Shown piece by piece: positions 11,901-22,361 of a stretch of DNA of 64,000 nt. Positions within the stretch are counted from its first letter, which is position 1; every line of letters starts with the position of its first letter. The translations under genes and the position numbers were made by a program. Source of the stretch: Mytilus californianus (Eukaryota > Mollusca > Bivalvia > Mytilida > Mytilidae); NCBI RefSeq assembly GCF_021869535.1, contig NW_026262712.1, positions 48,776,884 through 48,840,883 of the forward strand, written 5' to 3'. Below the pieces are notes generated by a model that saw only the letters and a list, made by a program, of their open reading frames with translations, did not search any database and was not told the DNA's origin.

Positions 11901-13119
11901 TTTCCAAGCACAGAAAAACCCCGGACCCGGCGTTACCCGCCCAGGTTATACTTTTCCAACCCTGACGGAAAACGTTTTCTGGTTCAATGCACTTTTATCA
12001 TAAAATGATTAGAAATATGCTAAAAAAACATAAAAAATGTAAATATAGAAGTATAGTTGAAATAACGTTATTTATGAAGTATTCTTATATCAACTTTAAG
12101 TGTAAGTTTAAATTTAATTTATTGCCCCAGAGTCAAGTGGGAAACACTGTATTTATACATGTGATTAGAACGAAAACAAACTCAATTTGTTTGAGCAGAC
12201 TGGATCGATGAGTGACTTAAACTTAGACTAACACTATAATCCGGTATAACTTGTAAGGTAACCTATAACTATATTTAGCATAATGTTGTTACCGTGGTAC
12301 AGACATTAATCGATGAAATGTATTTTCCTTCTTTTCAATTTAGATAGAATATTATGTGTTTATGATATATTTATAATCCTTAAGTACCTTTTGATTTCGC
12401 CTTGAAACTAAACGGCTAAAAACACATACGTATAGATCTGAATCTACAAAAATACTTTAGTACCGAACAGACATGATTTTTAGATTAAGGAATTTTCTCC
12501 CTTAATCATAGCTATTATTCCTATATTCCTAGTCCTGATTATCTATTCGATTTTGGTCCTTTTTGCATAATATCAACTCTACAACGTCTGTATGAGGCTT
12601 CGAATTTTCAAATATTTTGAACATGACTTATGAAACAATAATTTTTGAAATCTGCATCTGGTGCAGTTAAATTGGTACCGTTGATGTCTTTCCATAGTAT
12701 GCATTTAATTATTTGCATATTTAAATTCATGTTCTTTCCACTTGTAACTCACCTCCTTATATATTTTTATTAGACGGACCCCATTGAGATTTGCACATCG
12801 CCCATTGGCTGTTCCAAACAATGAAGTAACATACGCTCAGGTCAACAAGCCTACAAAAGAGAAAACACCTGACGACTCGACTAGAAATAACACAGCCGAC
12901 GATACCTATGATCACATGGAACATCATCGACTGAGTCAGAATCAGATTCCAACTGAAAGTAACTATGATACTATGCAGTCTGTTGGAATTGAAGAATTAG
13001 AAAATGACTATGATGTCACTAGTGGAACAGACAGACCAAAACAAATTGTCGCTAATGATACTGCTGAATATAGCCATGTTGAGGTTGAATATCAAGAAAT
13101 AAAAGATGTGCCGACGTAA
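8199..13119 (+). CDS. Gene A: CTLD receptor with ITIM-like tail (5' incomplete)
   Basis: Hand-built model: exons 8,199-8,315, 8,713-8,871, 10,025-10,156, 10,691-10,769 and 12,774-13,119, all with AG...GT borders and compatible phases (1,1,1,2). Product: C-terminal half of one C-type-lectin-like domain, a complete second CTLD with the four canonical cysteines, a short stalk, one transmembrane helix with a KRR stop-transfer, and a ~115-residue tail. The tail holds ITIM-like VTYAQV and VEYQEI, plus YDHM, YDTM, YDVT and YSHV. No WND or EPN calcium motif is seen. The start, signal peptide and first CTLD half are not in the 8.2 kb upstream, so the gene begins before the window or has lost them. A role as a signalling recognition receptor is inferred from architecture. 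Gene B is a paralogue and gene C shares the extracellular exons. Confidence 0.8.
8713..8871 (+). CDS. Gene A exon: N-terminal half of second CTLD
   Basis: 159 nt, phase 1 to phase 1. Reads SINSPKDDWISSFDHCIPSS, then KKLRKQNLGDFWLANIRRP. The W......C and FWL.N features fit the first helix and the WIGL-like strand of a CTLD. Gene C exon 54,692-54,868 aligns (NWKDAFNNC ... FWLSNTRRW). Confidence 0.75.
8896..8937. repeat. (AT)n microsatellite in gene A intron
   Basis: About 20 AT dinucleotides just after the donor of the preceding exon. Confidence 0.95.
9165..9250 (-). repeat. M1 module fragment in gene A intron
   Basis: 'ttatcaataagacaacaatt' and 'caccagagttcaaatgtagt' match the inverted M1 module; short and diverged. 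The rest of the 8,872-10,024 intron shows nothing recognisable. Confidence 0.5.
10025..10156 (+). CDS. Gene A exon: C-terminal half of second CTLD and short stalk
   Basis: 132 nt, phase 1 to phase 1. Reads SEPKYCIAVTIQKGNHH, then RFIRPCFEELPAVCADADMS. Supplies the last three of the four CTLD cysteines (YC...PC....VC), followed by an acidic/serine stalk of about ten residues. Homologous to gene B exon 29,610-29,959 (YFCVAARIKQNGDVERIIHR then CRDSLPELC). Confidence 0.8.
10691..10769 (+). CDS. Gene A exon: transmembrane helix
   Basis: 79 nt, phase 1 to phase 2, acceptor atttcag, donor gtatgg. Encodes ILMIALIITAVLLVAVTIAV then IVLYK: about 23 uninterrupted hydrophobic residues, with the next exon adding basic residues (KRR). 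Gene B has the matching exon at 30,826-30,898. Confidence 0.8.
11540..11760 (+). repeat. Orphan retroelement 3' tail in gene A intron
   Basis: 'agctataaaaccaggtttag', 'aaatgcctgtaccaagtcag' and 'ccttggagttcgatatgttt' match the tail of the RT relic at 1,501-1,840. It is a 5'-truncated insertion with no RT part. Confidence 0.75.
12774..13119 (+). CDS. Gene A exon: cytoplasmic tail with ITIM-like motifs and stop
   Basis: 346 nt from acceptor tattag to TAA. Starts R-TPLRFAHRPLA after the membrane anchor. VTYAQV (12,826-12,843) and VEYQEI (13,084-13,101) fit the ITIM consensus (S/I/V/L)xYxx(I/V/L). YDHM and YDTM fit the YxxM pattern associated with PI3-kinase SH2 binding. AEYSHV lies at 13,063-13,080. 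The tail is hydrophilic, rich in N, D, T and E, with no kinase or other folded domain. Confidence 0.8.
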
Positions 13120-13560
13120 GGAAAGCATTGTATTCACTTGGTAATACATGAGCACTGCGTTTGTATTGCATTAACCAGATACTGCAGCGGTGGTAATCAT
13201 GTTTCTTTTTTTTCAACCTTTATAATACTTTACAAATGAATTTTATACAAATACTCTATGCTTTTGCTATTTTATTTTTAAGATAATAGAAATTTGCAGA
13301 CTGAAATAATTTTTATTTTTGAAAAGTGCGGTGTATGTATTGATACAAAAATAGAGAAAATCAATGTGTGTGACCACATTTTAATCTTTGTCATCAATGT
13401 ATGAATTTCGTTGATAATTGATAAAAAAAAAATGAATGATAATCATGATTGTGAGTGTGAGTGCGCGTGTTTCCCGCATTTCGACAACAAGTCAATTGTT
13501 AATTAACACTATCCACGAGTCTGTCTTACATATTTTTACAAAAAGAAACTCAACATCTGA

Positions 13561-13566
13561 AATAAA
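13561..13566 (+). promoter_or_regulatory. Possible polyadenylation signal of gene A
   Basis: AATAAA about 440 bases after the stop codon; a second AATAAA lies near 13,888. Which is used cannot be seen from sequence. Confidence 0.35.
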
Positions 13567-13929
13567 CATATGTCTGATCGTTTTATAATTTGCTGATGAA
13601 TGTCAATACATAAATAATACATTTTGTATATATAAACCAATCCATGTGAAAAGGTACAAAACGTGTTTTGATAAACTTTACAGGACATGTTGTTAAAGTT
13701 TGTTAAAATATTTCTGAAAAACGATTGTATCCATCATTTATCAGAGCTTTAAAACATAAACAAAAGTTAGCAACTGCATTGTATAAGGCGTTCTCTCCTG
13801 TTTCTGGTTGCTACACATAAAAAAATATATTTGAATGCTTTTCAAATGTTGTGGTGAAACTGTTTTGTTATGATTTTCAAAATTTGAATAAAAGCTAGCA
13901 TACAAAGAATATCCGATATATCGAAAGTG

Positions 13930-14530
13930 GAGAGAACCCGAAAATATAAAAGAGGGACGAAAGATACAAGAGGGACAGTCAAACTCACAGATCAAAAAGA
14001 AAACTTACAACGCCATGGCCAAAAATAAAAAGATAAACAGATAAATAATAGTACAGATGACACAACATAGAAAACTAAAGACTAAGCAACACGAACCCCA
14101 CCAAAAACTGGGGTGATCTCATGTGCTCCGGAAGGGTAAGCAGATCCTGCTCCACATGTGGCACCCGTCGTGTTTCTTATGTTATTATAAATCCGGTAAG
14201 TAGTCTAATTCGGTAGGTCACATTCGTGAAAAGGGAAGGGTATTGTAGATACGACATAAGGAACATATACGATATCATCTGTGAAACGGTTATTCCATAA
14301 CGGTCAACCAACTCGTGATGGCGTCCGTAAAATTTACGAAGGGATGATTTTAACTTCACCATTTGGAACTCTTGGTTTAATAGCTTCCTTGTGAGCAGCA
14401 ATCCTCTATCAAGGAAATCATGATAGGAAATACAAGCCCGGGAATATCGTATCAATTGGGAGATATATACTCCGTATGCAGGCGCTGCTGGAATGTTGCT
14501 ATGCAAAATATACGGAGATCTCATAGATCC
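13930..14530 (-). pseudogene. Reverse transcriptase relic, C-terminal part and 3' tail
   Basis: Minus-strand open frame 14,524-14,177 reads PAAPAYGVYISQLIRYSRAC, then FLDRGLLLTRKLL and LRKFYGRHHELVDRYG: the C-terminal block of the same RT family as at 506 and 46,802, but a different lineage. Downstream on the minus strand is the non-coding tail of this retroelement ('aaccccaccaaaaactgggg' on the plus strand). The copy is 5'-truncated, lacks the catalytic core and cannot be active. Confidence 0.8.
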
Positions 14531-15655
14531 TTTGAATTAAACTTTTCACACATACGTTTAGGTGTACATTAAAGTTGCTTTTCGAGATATAACAAGCTGT
14601 CTATCTAAAAGTTACACAGAATCGTACCACAAACATGTTGATCTAAAAAGCACAAAAATAAATCTTTGGAAATTCCCTCCTTTATGAAAAAATCGGGGAG
14701 GAGTCATCTTTATGTGTTTTTGTATCCAAATTTTGTTGTAAATAATATGATCAAGTCACGACATACTTAACACACAAATTGCTGTAATAAACGAATATGC
14801 ACTTAATTTTGCAACGATAAAGAAACATGCAGCATTCAACCTTTAAGATTACAGATCCTTCCGATCTGCCTCAACATTGTTATAAACTTCCATCTATTTG
14901 ATAAGCATTCTTGCAGTTAAAATACCCCTTTTTTACATCAAGACACGTTTTATTGTACAGTGTCCAAAATTGTATATCATTTAAAGCATTTAACAAAATT
15001 TACATAGATTAATGTAGGATCGTTAAATATTTCCTGTCTGGTATTGATATAAACTATGCTTAATGTTTGTTTATCGCTTCATTACTGTTAATCAACAGTG
15101 TATATTCAAGTTGTACGGATGTATACACAATGGTTATATTGGGTTATATTATTCCATCCACTGCTGTTTCAATGATTTTTATTTTGTTTTCATTTGATCT
15201 ACCTATATTTGTTTACAATCGTTTAAAATCCTGCAGTTAATAAAGATGCCACTATGTTTTACTGCTTTATATTTAAATATAAAGAAGTGCGTCAGTCCAA
15301 TCTGCATGTATATATGCGTCTGTGAAATTGCATTTATTGTATTTTGATGTGTTGATATATAAAAACAATGTGAGCAAATTCAATGTATTTTAAATTTAAT
15401 TTGAATGCTGTTTATTGTTTTTAAGATAACATACTGTATTTTTGCAATATTTTGAAGTACTTAAAGGATAAAGGAAAGTCGTACTTAATCAGATTAATAT
15501 TAAGCGGAAAAAAGAAAAAAAAAACAAATCTGTTATTTCTGAATGTGTACACAAACATTTTTTTATTCGGGCCGTTTCAGAAAAAAATATATAATCTCAC
15601 AAGAAGAGAAAAAAAAGTTACTGAAGTGTACCGCTATAAATAATGATTGAAACTA
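14531..15655. other. No gene seen
   Basis: AT-rich intergenic sequence; no exon with good borders and no recognisable repeat. Confidence 0.4.
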
Positions 15656-15674
15656 CTTTTTAATTGCAAAAATA

Positions 15675-15850
15675 GTCTCAATAAGACCCCGTTTACACTT
15701 GTACGAAATTGAACCGATCTTTATTTGAATAGATCTTAAAATGCCCAGTTCGCGTTTACATATGCACAAGCAAAATCGATCGAGATCGATCTTATTTAAT
15801 CTAGTGCGTTTACACATGAACTTAAAAAGAACCGGTCTGACCTTATTATT
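15675..15850. repeat. Short dispersed-repeat-like segment
   Basis: Internal direct and inverted similarity around 'gcgtttaca(ca)t', including 'cgatcgagatcgat' and three 'gtttacac'-type motifs. Likely a small MITE-like repeat; ends not resolved. Confidence 0.4.
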
Positions 15851-15999
15851 TTACATTTCGTAAACAAATAATCGTAAAAATAGAAGAGTATAATAACGTG
15901 TGCATATCATGCGGACAATGACACACAGCAAAATCATGGAGAAAATAGTTGGATCATTGGAATTTCGTATGCAATTATTAGGGAGCTACCATTTGATTT

Positions 16000-16290
16000 T
16001 TATAGGGGGACTAGGATGAAAAATTTTGCCCTGCATTTTATTTTTCACTATATTCGGTCCTGCCTTTTTTCTATTAGTTTATCCTGACTTTGTTTACATA
16101 AATCTTCCGAAGAAATTAACACAGACATGGACATAGAAACAGCCAGTGAAGAGGAGAGAGCTGCTTTCTTTAGAAATGTTAGAAGCCTTTTTTTTTGCCA
16201 AGTTGCTCATCCTGCCTTTTTTTTTACTCAAAATTCCTGTCTGCTTTTTTTCAAATTTCATCATACCCCCTTAATCTTCATTTCCCATTC
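16000..16290 (+). repeat. T-rich dispersed repeat with embedded short ORF start
   Basis: Opens with 'tagggggactaggatgaaaa' and carries 'cctgcattttattttt', 'tcctgcctttttt' and 'cctgtctgctttttttc': a C/T-rich repeat I associate with mussel genomes. At 16,127 an ATG begins MDIETASEEERAAFFRNVRS before running into the T-rich part. That fragment may be the N-terminus of a transposon protein, but nothing confirms it. Confidence 0.45.
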
Positions 16291-19200
16291 ACCAAATAAA
16301 AAGAGATTTGCTATCTTGATTTATTTCTATTGAATATTTTGCAAAGAAAAGGATTTCTGACATTAAACAAAGCTTTACATGTTAAAAGAATATGAATCTT
16401 ATCTTCTATTTCGTCATTAAAAGATTGCATATTATATTTTCTAGTTTGATATTAAGTAACGACCTTTTTCTATTAGTAGTTTATGAGGTCCAATTCCAAA
16501 TATTGTTAAAAAACATCTTTGAGGGTATGTTAATTTCAATAAGTATCATGGCTCAAAATTTAGGTTCGATGTTTATTTCCAGGTGTATTAATTTGTCTTT
16601 TTCTCTCATGTGTTAGAAAACTTTGAAGATATATTTTTTCATCATATTTTTAATGATTGTTTAAGATTGACAAAGAATATGTTTTAGTTTCACAAAGAAT
16701 TTGAATCGATATAAATGTGAATCAATCTAAATAGATGAAAGTACCTGATACTCTTGTAAATTAAGCAATTTGATGTCTGTCTAATTTTATTAATTTTTGT
16801 TGTTTGGCTGCTGTCTCATTGCCATAATACTATTATTGATATTGTATTAAATACCTTTTAATATAATTTGATTTTTTATACTTTGTTGTATAAAGTGATT
16901 GACCAGCTTCTAGTTAGCCCTAAGTTCAAGTAAATAAAGAATTTGAAATTTACACCGCATCTTTATAACTATTTCATGTATTTATCACATTTAAATTTAA
17001 ATCTTTTATTTCTATCATCTCCTTCAAAATATACAGAGGAGTAGATTATACAATATTAACTTATGAATAACCAAACTTTCATAAACGCTGGAGGTAAAGC
17101 CATTTTGATATGTCCTGTCGAGTATGAGCCTTTCAGAAAATATATCGGGTTTTCCTTTGAAATAGAACTTCTCATGTTTTGTTTGATACATTGTAGAAAT
17201 TAAATTAAAAATATAATCGTCTTATTCCGTGTTTTCCGGAATCAAAGTTATACAACAGAGATTTGCCCCGAAAATTTTTAGTAATAGGAATTGTCAAAAA
17301 ATAAGTGACTGCACAACCGACCACACTAACCACCAACACCTGACTCATAAGTTGACAAAGACGATAATTACAGAGACAAACTACAACTAACATAAAAAGG
17401 TTCAGATAGTACAGGTACACAATATTTTGTTTTGAGGTTTAACCAGTTTAACATGCACACAAACCTCCGCTTTTGTATATTTAGAGCAATACACAACATT
17501 AAATGACCTGCACTTTGCCAATATCAATAACAAGATGACCACTAACTTGATCTTGGAAATAAAAGACGGTACATAGTTTTGAAAGCAGGTCAAATGTGCA
17601 CGCTACAGCAGAAGGTAACTAAATTGTCATATTTACTTTAGACTTAAGTCAATTTCTTAATGTTAACAATTATATATTTATCCACCCTTGAAATTGAAAT
17701 TTTAACATTTTAAAATTGTAATGCCTGTTTTGAACATCTTAAAATTGTATTGTCTGTCGTTGGACCGGTTGAAATAATTGATTAAGTATTGGTGGCTAAA
17801 AGTACAACGGTCGAAGGAATTTCGAGAAGGAATAAAACAAAGTCGAGAATGGCTGCCATTGGGTGACAGGTACTGACACTGGGAAATCTACTTGGGATAT
17901 AAACAGAATACTAGTATATACTGCGACGTACTCTAAAAAGTAAAGGCCAAAATGTTGTGTATATTTTACCACCTGTATCTAGGAGTAAAGGAGACAATCT
18001 ATACAAACGATGCATTTGGAAACATAGTTATTACACTGCTGCTCGCTGTCACTCACTAATAGTTATATATTTACTATAATTATGTTTCGTCATTTACAAT
18101 GATCATTGTTAAGTCCTCAATGATCTCAAGGTACAAGGTCTTTTTTTTTTTAAATAACATGATTTTCTAATTATATAATATATAAATGTAAGTTTACATA
18201 ACTTTGTAAACCAGATCAACACAAATTAAAACTATCTTCTACGTTCAAATTTGATATCACATATTTTGCTTTAATTATAGGATATAGTTATATTGCAGCT
18301 GCTCACGAAAAGTTTAAAAGGGACAACTGTAGTTGTCTTCCTTCACTTTTAGTTTAGGTCTCAGTCGATCTTCAGTGTCTTTTTTTTTAAGTCTATACAT
18401 GAAAGAGCTATATGTGTGGTATTCTGTATTTCAGGTAAAATGGGGAATCCGCGTAAATATTAATTCAATATAGTCAACAAAATTCGAATCAGTCAAATGA
18501 TTTGCAATATGCATATGCATCGTCTTAGGATCGAGGAATCATATTATAAACAGCGACAACGAACATATAGATATGTGCTTACATAATTATAAGGTAATTC
18601 ATTTTGAAACAAGTGTGGACACAGATCAGTATGGATAGAAACCCGTAATTCTTTGATTAGTGTTAGTTTGTTTGACAGTGTTATATTCCGCTGGTTTATC
18701 AATTGTGGTTCCCTTACAGATTTTCGTGAAAAGGCTTTTCAGTATCTTTCGCATAAGGTTCTGTGTGAAACTGTGTTCGGCGGTTTAACAGCCATTCTAG
18801 GATTCTGGCATCGATCAAAATCTCGAAATTAGTATAGCGTCATTAATTCTAAAGATTATAATGTTGCAGTAGTTTAGGAGGATATTATATGTATAACTAT
18901 TTGACTAAGTATGGATTTTCAACATGATCATATGTTAAACTATGTTCCACACTGATAACAATTTTTGTTTCAGACATAATAGAGGAATTTCCTTGCTCCC
19001 TATGTGTATGATTTTGTTTTTAATGTGTGAGATGGTTTATGAAAAGCTGTCTGTACGTAATTCCCATATTGTTCTACCAATTTTCCATCCTGATGATCAG
19101 TTTTTTTTTAATTTTGATCAGGCAACACAAACGAAAAATTAGTATAGGATCATCCCAGTATAATAAGATTTTTTTATGATTGGGAGATAGTTGAGGAAGA

Positions 19201-19375
19201 ATCTATGTGTATATATGGCTCATACATTTAGTTCTATGTGATACTTTAATTTGTTCAATGGTGGTGACCATCTTAGATTTGGATTGACAAAAAAAAAAAC
19301 TAAAAGTTGGTACTTTTATTTAGATTTTTTTCCGATCATTCCTAAATAATAAAATACACATGTGACGTAAATCTG
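16291..19375. other. No gene seen
   Basis: About 3 kb of AT-rich DNA. Several short frames exist on both strands, none with splice borders, family motifs or repeat identity that I recognise. Confidence 0.35.
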
Positions 19376-19523
19376 TTGTTGTTGCTCATCTTGATTCATC
19401 AAGACGCTTTGCCCTTTGGATATTGCTATGGTCACTTTCTTAAAAAAGTGTTCACCCATGGAAATAGTTCTAATGGACGTAACGCGATATCGAATGAAGA
19501 TGAAAACTTAGTAAAACGGCAGA

Positions 19524-19632
19524 AGTCGGTTTCACAAAAACACTTACGACTAAGATTAATCGTAAGTCATAAACAATTCAGTAAACTTACGATCAATCTT
19601 AGTCGTAAGTTTTTTCTGTGAAAACGACTCCT
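19524..19632. mobile_element. Palindromic MITE-like element
   Basis: Inverted arms of roughly 40 bp: 'tttcacaaaaacacttacga' then 'ctaagattaatcgtaag' pairs with 'cttacgatcaatcttagtcg' then 'taagttttttctgtgaa'. Termini are agtcg / cgact. No target duplication could be defined with confidence. The overlapping plus-strand frame is incidental. Confidence 0.65.
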
Positions 19633-19757
19633 GATACTGTTTTTGAGATGGATCGTAGTCATACAATGAACACCAAATATCTCATTATTAACAAACAGCT
19701 TTTATTTGCAAGACGTAATTCCATTGCATAAAATGTAGTATCGTATTCATTAAAATT

Positions 19758-19847
19758 CATCAACACAATCCGCAGTTTGTTTCCGATGCAAATCTTGGCT
19801 GAATTTCTGTCACACAAATATTATCCATTGCGTGCCATTCATCTTCT
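19758..19847 (-). pseudogene. Possible orphan CTLD first-half exon
   Basis: Read on the minus strand after a possible acceptor (gcgcag), a phase-1 frame gives EDEWHAMDNICVTEIQPRF ending in CGLC and a stop. The W-x(6)-C spacing and EW..A pattern resemble gene C exon 2 (EYEWFEAKNKC), and the phase matches that family. It ends in a stop rather than a clear donor, and the similarity is short. It may be a relic of an inverted receptor copy, or chance. Confidence 0.2.
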
Positions 19848-20032
19848 GCGCATCTACAAAATATAAACTGCGTTAACTCAGTTGAATTCTTTTGTAATAT
19901 TGAACACATGAACATTATTGAATAATGAAAATTAGAGATAAAATATATTTCACTTAAAGATTTGCTTTTAATTTTACCGTTTAAATATCCATCTCCTTGA
20001 AATTCAAAATGTATTTGGATTTTGTACAGCAA

Positions 20033-20930
20033 AAATCTTTCGTTGCATTTGAAAACAGAAGTGTTACTCGGATAGTTTCTACAATAATTTTGTGATTAAC
20101 TAGAACAAATAGTTCAAGGAACTGAAATGGTCAAAATGGCGTATTCGGAATATTGTTTATCTGTAGCAGTAATGGATAGAATTTGAGTCTTCTGTTGAAT
20201 ATTTGGCGCGGTTTATTATTCAAATATCGACAGAAACATGATCGAATTCATTTACTGTTGTTGATATATGTCTAGTGGCAAATATAACAGTTTATACTAA
20301 GTGGCAAATGATTCAGTTATATCGGCAGTGCAAATGATGGAATTAATCTTGAAATGTTTAAATACAATTAAAAAGTAGTGTTTCACTTAAGTAAAAGACA
20401 TACACAACGGAATCCAGAATTTTTTTAATCATGTGGATTTGTTTATATTACATATTTGTATAAAAAATGCATAAACATTTTGTTCGTTGAAATGAGCAAA
20501 TGGAAGACAAACTGCTGGGTTGTGCATGAAACACTATTTTCTTGTTTAATTTTTCTCCATTTAATGTTATGGTTTTCTTTATAGAATCACTTTTTATTTC
20601 CGATATGACTTATAATCGAGAACATCTTATTTGTTAAATAACCTAGACTAAAAAGTTACATACCTGGAAATTATTTTACATGTTTAGTTGTACCATTTCA
20701 TTTTTCTTAGACGATTCTACACACAATATTTATGAAACGAAAAACACATATAATCCATTACCATGTATGCATACATATTAGGTTTTCTCTCTCCCGAAAT
20801 ATCACTTAAAGACACAAGTACATGATCTAAATATCTTTTCAATCACACTGCAAGAAAGACGTGCGTATCCAAAGACTTAAAATATAAACCTTTGGGACTT
20901 CCCCTATTTAATATACAATTCATCATGCAG
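20033..20930. other. No gene seen
   Basis: AT-rich spacer; 'agtggcaaat' appears twice at about 20,275-20,310 but no complete MITE can be drawn. Confidence 0.35.
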
Positions 20931-21023
20931 AACATATATGGTTGAGGGGTGGCAATCTCAACCATTTTCAAAATATTTGAGCATTTTCATATGACAGAGG
21001 GTGTGGATGACCTCTCGGGACGT

Positions 21024-21025
<2 letters not shown>

Positions 21026-21077
<52 letters not shown>
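21026..21077. repeat. (AT)n microsatellite
   Basis: About 25 AT dinucleotides. It generates long artificial frames (polyYI) on both strands. Confidence 0.95.
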
Positions 21078-21080
<3 letters not shown>

Positions 21081-21335
21081 AAGTCTAAATTGAAAACAAC
21101 GTTCAAACCTATGATTGCGTTGGATAAAAACCGCAATTTTTATACGTGTGCATGCAAAACAAATTTCTTGGTAGAGGGGTCTAAATACAGCACAAACTAC
21201 ATTTTCCAAAAGACCAAAATGAGTGAAAAAGTATATTTTAACAAAACGCATTTGACTAGCAGGTCGAACAACTGATGTTCTTAAACCCTGCTGACTGCCA
21301 TTGGCGATTGCCAAATAAACGGATCACAAGATATA
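21078..21335 (+). repeat. Dispersed repeat R3
   Basis: Matches 38,548-38,805 in inverted orientation. Both copies end with 'gattgccaaataaacggatc' and share 'ctgctgac(t)gcca'. One strand reads KLKTTFKPMIA...KNRNFYTCACKTNFL...EGSKYST in both copies, so it may derive from a coding part of a transposon; no family recognised. Confidence 0.7.
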
Positions 21336-21600
21336 TATATATATAATTTAACGTATCTTTCTTATGACAAACCAGAAAAAAGATATGATAAAGAGATGGG
21401 GACCTTGATATTTGAACATTCTCAAATGGCAGGGGGACTCACCCGATATATCATACAAATCATTTTGACATGACAAACAGGAATACATATGGTTTAGGGA
21501 TGGGTACCTCGACCATTTACATGATAACAGAACATTCTAAAATGGCAGAGGGCGGGGTGACTCTTTGGAACTAACCCTATATTTCATTTGATTTGTTGTA

Positions 21601-22089
21601 TCATGTAGAACATTTTCAATTCTTTAGATTTTACATTTTTTTTTAAATATTCTGTAATTGAAATATAATGTTCAAGGTTAAAGTTCTAGGTCATAAGTGA
21701 CCATTGACCTTTTAACCTTGTAGTAGGCCATATGGTCCCATGATCATTACTGAAGATCCTGTGTGTCTATCGCTAACTGTTCTGAAGTTATTGTGGAAAG
21801 CTTGCAATTTTGGAGATCTGCTGCTGACCAGTTTAAGTTTTAAAAAGCGGCGGAAGAAGAACTTAGCAAAGACAATAATGTTCTACACATTGTATGGAAG
21901 ACTCAATTTAAAAAAAAACAGCAATCGAATTTTTATGTAAAGTAATAAATGAAAGCACACCCAAAACATCACAACAAAAAAACCGAAAGACACAGCTTAA
22001 TGATATGTATTCACTTAGTTCTAGTTCAAAACCAATAACAACTAATACAAAAATCATGTATCCAAAGACAAAATAGACAATCAGTTATG
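21601..22089. other. No gene seen
   Basis: AT-rich sequence. A 'gcggcggaagaagaacttag' piece near 21,845 recalls the end of R1 but is too short to assign. Confidence 0.35.
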
Positions 22090-22361
22090 TACACAGTCTG
22101 AAAATTCTGAAAAGCCTGAAAATTATCGCCCTGTTAGTATCTTAAGTAGTGTTTCTAAGATATTAGAAAAAGCTGTATATTTACAATTTGAGTCATGTTT
22201 AGTAGAAAATAATATTTTGTCAGTCTGGTTTTAGAAATTCATTTTCTACCGATAGCTGTCTAATACATTTAACAGATTATATAAATCAAAACCTGTCAAA
22301 TGTCTTTTTACTGGCATGGTTTTACTCGATCTACAGAAGGCATTTGATACGGTAGACCATA
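22090..22361 (+). pseudogene. LINE reverse transcriptase fragment
   Basis: Frames encode PENYRPVSILSSVSKILEKA, then after a frameshift MVLLDLQKAFDTVDH. These are the early motifs of a non-LTR (LINE) reverse transcriptase, including the D-x-x-K-A-F-D-x-V catalytic motif A. The copy is truncated at both ends and frameshifted near 22,220. It stops exactly where R1 begins, with 'agaccat' shared at the junction. Confidence 0.8.

Larger units (their letters stand above)
20935..21600. repeat. Diverged tandem repeats interrupted by (AT)n and repeat R3
   Basis: Three diverged units share 'catatggtt(g/t)a(g)ggg', a 'cc(t/a)cgaccattt'-like block and 'aa(t/a)ggcag(a/g)gg(g)': about 20,935-21,015, 21,395-21,450 and 21,485-21,580. 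Between the first two lie an AT microsatellite and a copy of dispersed repeat R3. Confidence 0.55.

Noticed and set aside
11760-12008. Possible extra exon in gene A intron (relatively GC-rich 11,910-11,990)
   Set aside because: No donor in phase, no similarity to family exons, and gene B has no counterpart.
13063-13101. Canonical ITAM
   Set aside because: The two tyrosines are seven apart; an ITAM needs YxxL/I-x(6-8)-YxxL/I. Described as ITIM-like plus a compact pair instead.
14177-14524. Stand-alone host gene on the minus strand
   Set aside because: Sequence is the C-terminal block of an RT family with its retroelement tail downstream.
20949-21314. Overlapping 108- and 118-codon frames on both strands
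   Set aside because: Both run through the AT microsatellite (polyYI) and the R3 repeat.
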